From Chitinophagaceae bacterium (GTDB lineage Bacteria > Bacteroidota > Bacteroidia > Chitinophagales > Chitinophagaceae): 64,000 nt of DNA. Under the pieces are notes generated by a model. The model worked only from the letters and a program-made list of their open reading frames with translations, did not search any database and was not told the DNA's origin. Where the stretch lies: the NCBI GenBank assembly GCA_019638615.1, contig JAHBTL010000016.1, forward strand, positions 62,001-126,000. The letters run 5' to 3'. The position numbers were made by a program, and so were the translations under genes. Shown piece by piece: positions 63,101 to 64,000 of the stretch; the first letter of the stretch is position 1; every line of letters starts with the position of its first letter.

Positions 63101-63473
63101 CATTCAATCCATAACAGGCCAAAATGATCTGCGCCTTTTGTTTGGTAAGATGTTCGTCCAGGGAACCAAAATTCAATGGACGCGACTGGCGGTTGATTTC
63201 ATCTGCACTCCAGCCGAGGTTACGCACTACCAGGCTCCTGTCGGGAAAACTGCTGTATAACAACGGCTCAAAATAGTTGTAATTCTGCCACCGGTCGGCA
63301 AAAGTGTTGCCGATAATAACAATGTGGCTGCCTGCCGCAGGATCCAGCCGGTATACAGATTTTTCCTTTTTTAAACATCCTGCCAGTATTAACACAAAGC
63401 CTGACAATACAAGGAGCCAGCCTTTCCCGGGCATGCTCATTTTTTTTAACCGGAAATCAACCCTTTTATTCAT
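60177..63473 (-). CDS. Multidomain lipoprotein: SGNH-like domain, PVC-type beta-propeller, helical repeat and blue-copper domain
   Basis: The 1098-aa exported lipoprotein has lipobox LAGC (Cys about residue 33). Residues about 45-250 resemble an SGNH hydrolase, but the usual GDS reads GNT, the Asn block reads GLNEA and the last block NGIHLN, so the catalytic Ser and Asp seem absent. About 350-690 is a PVC-type membrane-bound dehydrogenase propeller (VFDPRGRLWVADM, EDTDGDGQADK, FGPDGALYVVDWYNP). About 700-880 is a HEAT-like helical repeat. The C-terminus (about 990-1098) is a cupredoxin with candidate ligands in MPHNV, FVCTFPGH and MKGVM. No CxxCH heme motif was seen. Electron transfer linked to sugar or glycan oxidation is a guess. 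Confidence 0.85.
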   Translation of the reverse strand: MNKRVDFRLKKMSMPGKGWLLVLSGFVLILAGCLKKEKSVYRLDPAAGSHIVIIGNTFADRWQNYNYFEPLLYSSFPDRSLVVRNLGWSADEINRQSRPLNFGSLDEHLTKQKAQIILACYGLNEAFKGKDSLPAFKNQLTVFLQHLHQQKYDGEKTPEVILISPIAHEKLKGFLPDPAEHNKNLDLYTTAMQDVCDELKIPFIDILGSTRKLEEEKDSITINGIHLNDQGYKAVSEIIAASLGLPAAKWGSDGSLQDLKKLIDQKNKQFFYLYRAVNSEYIVGRRKEPWVQPPGGPVSYPGELAKLNTMVSRLDSVVWAEAGKSDEMNFAKANSIIKDTVQFVVPDKSKLQKPAANTLILQDGYAANLFASEVDFDISNPVKIVFDPRGRLWVADMASYPQYLPGAPTNDKILILEDTDGDGQADKQTVFADSLYMPNSFEFGNGGVYVSQPPNLWFMKDTDGDGRADLKEIVLHGFGTEDIHHTLNTFTWGPDGALYWHMGTFLHSQVETPYGPVRNDYGTTFRYEPLTQKLEPYVSYGYANPWGHVFMRNGTEIISDVSTGMNYFAPPLTVAIDYPAKHSDMKDFLTTGIKPKTCGTEIISSRHFPDEAQGNVLLNTFIGFLGVKQHRVSKDGSGIIGVETEPLLQSKDPNFRPVDLRFGPDGALYVVDWYNPIISHGERALRDPLRDHTHGRIWRITHKNKPLLKPVDFATLPVEQLLNELKVYEDRHRYTVHTQLRQLPAEKVLPALEKWVKELDANDKEVEQHRLEALWVSQQFNQTNKALLQQLLKSPDEMIRTAATRVLFYSRNQVPDAESQLIRLSTDESASVRLQAIISLSHFKTESAVKALLTAVSKPVDYYIDYVLKESFRQLQPVWTGMFKKDKDFLAGDSATADYLLGSVADTKQMEAPGFIRDDPQWRQYGRQGLSDKDYEALKDAVAVTRFLSSRQAGATETGSSSPGQPLVIPGRTVVQLSTVPAKMVFDKTTITVKAGEAITVIFENPDGMPHNVVIAKPGMLEKVGKAADAMAAQKDGYEKSFVPSVPEVLFFTPLIQPGKNFRLDFKAPQKSGEYPFVCTFPGHWQTMKGVMKVVSGK

Positions 63474-63738
63474 GATTATGGCAAACTGATTGCCTGAAAA
63501 TTAGGCAACTCCTGAAATTAACTATCCTGTATGGGTTGCAGGACAAGAAATTATACAAAAAAAGGGCGTATAGAAATACACCCCGTCCTTTTTAATCCAA
63601 TATCCTTAGAAAAACCTTGTACCATTATATCCGGCGATGAAACGATTTGTTACTCCCTGATCCCTCAAATAATAGAAAATATTTTACGCATTCCTTTTTA
63701 TCCATCCGATCTTGGCAAAAAAGATAACAGCGATCCAC

Positions 63739-63764
63739 AAAAAAACCACCGCACGCGGCAGTGG
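63739..63764 (-). terminator. Terminator of the oxidoreductase gene
   Basis: A GC-rich hairpin (CCACCGC...GGCAGTGG, 63746-63764, one mismatch) is followed on the minus strand by seven T. It lies 30 bp beyond the stop of the oxidoreductase fragment. Confidence 0.7.
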
Positions 63765-63794
63765 CTTCTCACAATAAATAAAATAAAAAAAACT

Positions 63795-64000
63795 TTAAAA
63801 ATCCAGCGTCCAGCCTTTGCGGTATTCGCGCTTTACAAACCGGTTTACTTCTTCCAGGTTGGTCACACGCATGTTTTTGTAGTCCCACAATAATTTCATA
63901 TTAGCTCCCGGATAATCAGAACCTTTTCCATTGGCCCTGGGCTTGGGCGTATCAGCAGCTTTAATAGCCAGGTTTGCCATTAAGATGGCCTCTGTAAGCG
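63795..64000 (-). CDS. Gfo/Idh/MocA-family oxidoreductase, C-terminal end only
   Basis: The frame is open through the right edge of the window; the Met at 63980 is internal (LTEAILMANLAIKAADTPKP when read from the edge). About 68 codons are visible. The C-terminal pattern MKLLWDYKNMRVTNLEEVNR, then FVKREYRKGWTLDF, is characteristic of the long, often exported Gfo/Idh/MocA-like oxidoreductases of Bacteroidota and Planctomycetota that act on sugars. The catalytic part lies outside, so the substrate cannot be judged. Confidence 0.75.
   Translation of the reverse strand, partial: LTEAILMANLAIKAADTPKPRANGKGSDYPGANMKLLWDYKNMRVTNLEEVNRFVKREYRKGWTLDF

Noticed and set aside
63531-63893. 120-codon plus-strand frame near the right edge
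   Set aside because: It overlaps the oxidoreductase end and the terminator on the other strand, and shows no family pattern.

Overview
The window looks like a chromosomal segment of a Bacteroidota bacterium, most likely Chitinophagales/Chitinophagaceae. The reasons are SusC/SusD pairs, TonB-dependent receptors with carboxypeptidase-regulatory N-terminal domains, TAnnTTTG-type promoters, A-rich start regions without clear Shine-Dalgarno sequences, and families (DUF4374, DUF6786-like, DUF6686-like, MacB/FtsX permeases of about 800 aa) typical of that phylum. The species cannot be named from sequence alone.

Region 1 (1-27.9 kb) is a same-strand array of eleven paralogous FtsX/MacB-type ABC permeases: one cut by the left window edge, nine intact, and one pseudogene with a large internal deletion. 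There is no ATPase, membrane-fusion protein or outer-membrane channel in the array. The spacers are unusual. Many copies carry a palindrome at or across the stop codon, and six carry a 7-bp-period tract that ends exactly four bases before the next ATG. Between them lie REP-like palindromic repeats. Two spacers (2091-2392 and 4846-5146) are nearly identical although the genes around them have diverged.

Region 2 (28.3-32.6 kb) holds single metabolic genes: a DUF6786-like lipoprotein, a fumarylacetoacetate-hydrolase-family enzyme of the sugar-acid dehydratase type, a 3-hydroxybutyrate dehydrogenase-like SDR and a ROK sugar kinase. Region 3 (32.7-38.9 kb) is an iron/siderophore-type locus (PepSY membrane protein, TonB receptor, DUF4374 lipoprotein, DUF4198-like protein) resembling the Bacteroides XusABC gene set, with a convergent small Cys-containing protein behind it.

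Region 4 (39.2-43.6 kb) contains an NAD(P)-binding epimerase-like gene and then small, same-strand accessory genes (lipoprotein, ABM-like, YciI, secreted orphan, Sel1 repeats). Its long gaps contain dyad elements, one with 25-nt arms, which gives it a gene-cassette look. Region 5 (43.9-56.8 kb) is a sialic-acid utilisation locus on the minus strand: SusC, SusD, N-acetylneuraminate lyase, NanM-like mutarotase, MFS transporter, sialidase and an AGE-type epimerase, ending in a truncated sialate O-acetylesterase beside a multi-hairpin element. A divergent GntR/FCD regulator is transcribed the other way, and two palindromes with a TGT-N3-ACA core are candidate operators. Sialidase would release sialic acid, SusCD import it, NanM and NanA convert it to ManNAc, and AGE convert that to GlcNAc; the ROK kinase at 31.6 kb could supply the kinase step.

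Region 6 (57.0-64.0 kb) has a PhnA-like protein, an outer-membrane beta-barrel protein, a 1098-aa lipoprotein fusing an SGNH-like domain, a PVC-type beta-propeller, a helical repeat and a blue-copper domain, and the C-terminal end of a Gfo/Idh/MocA oxidoreductase cut by the right edge. No rRNA, tRNA, CRISPR array or complete insertion sequence was recognised.
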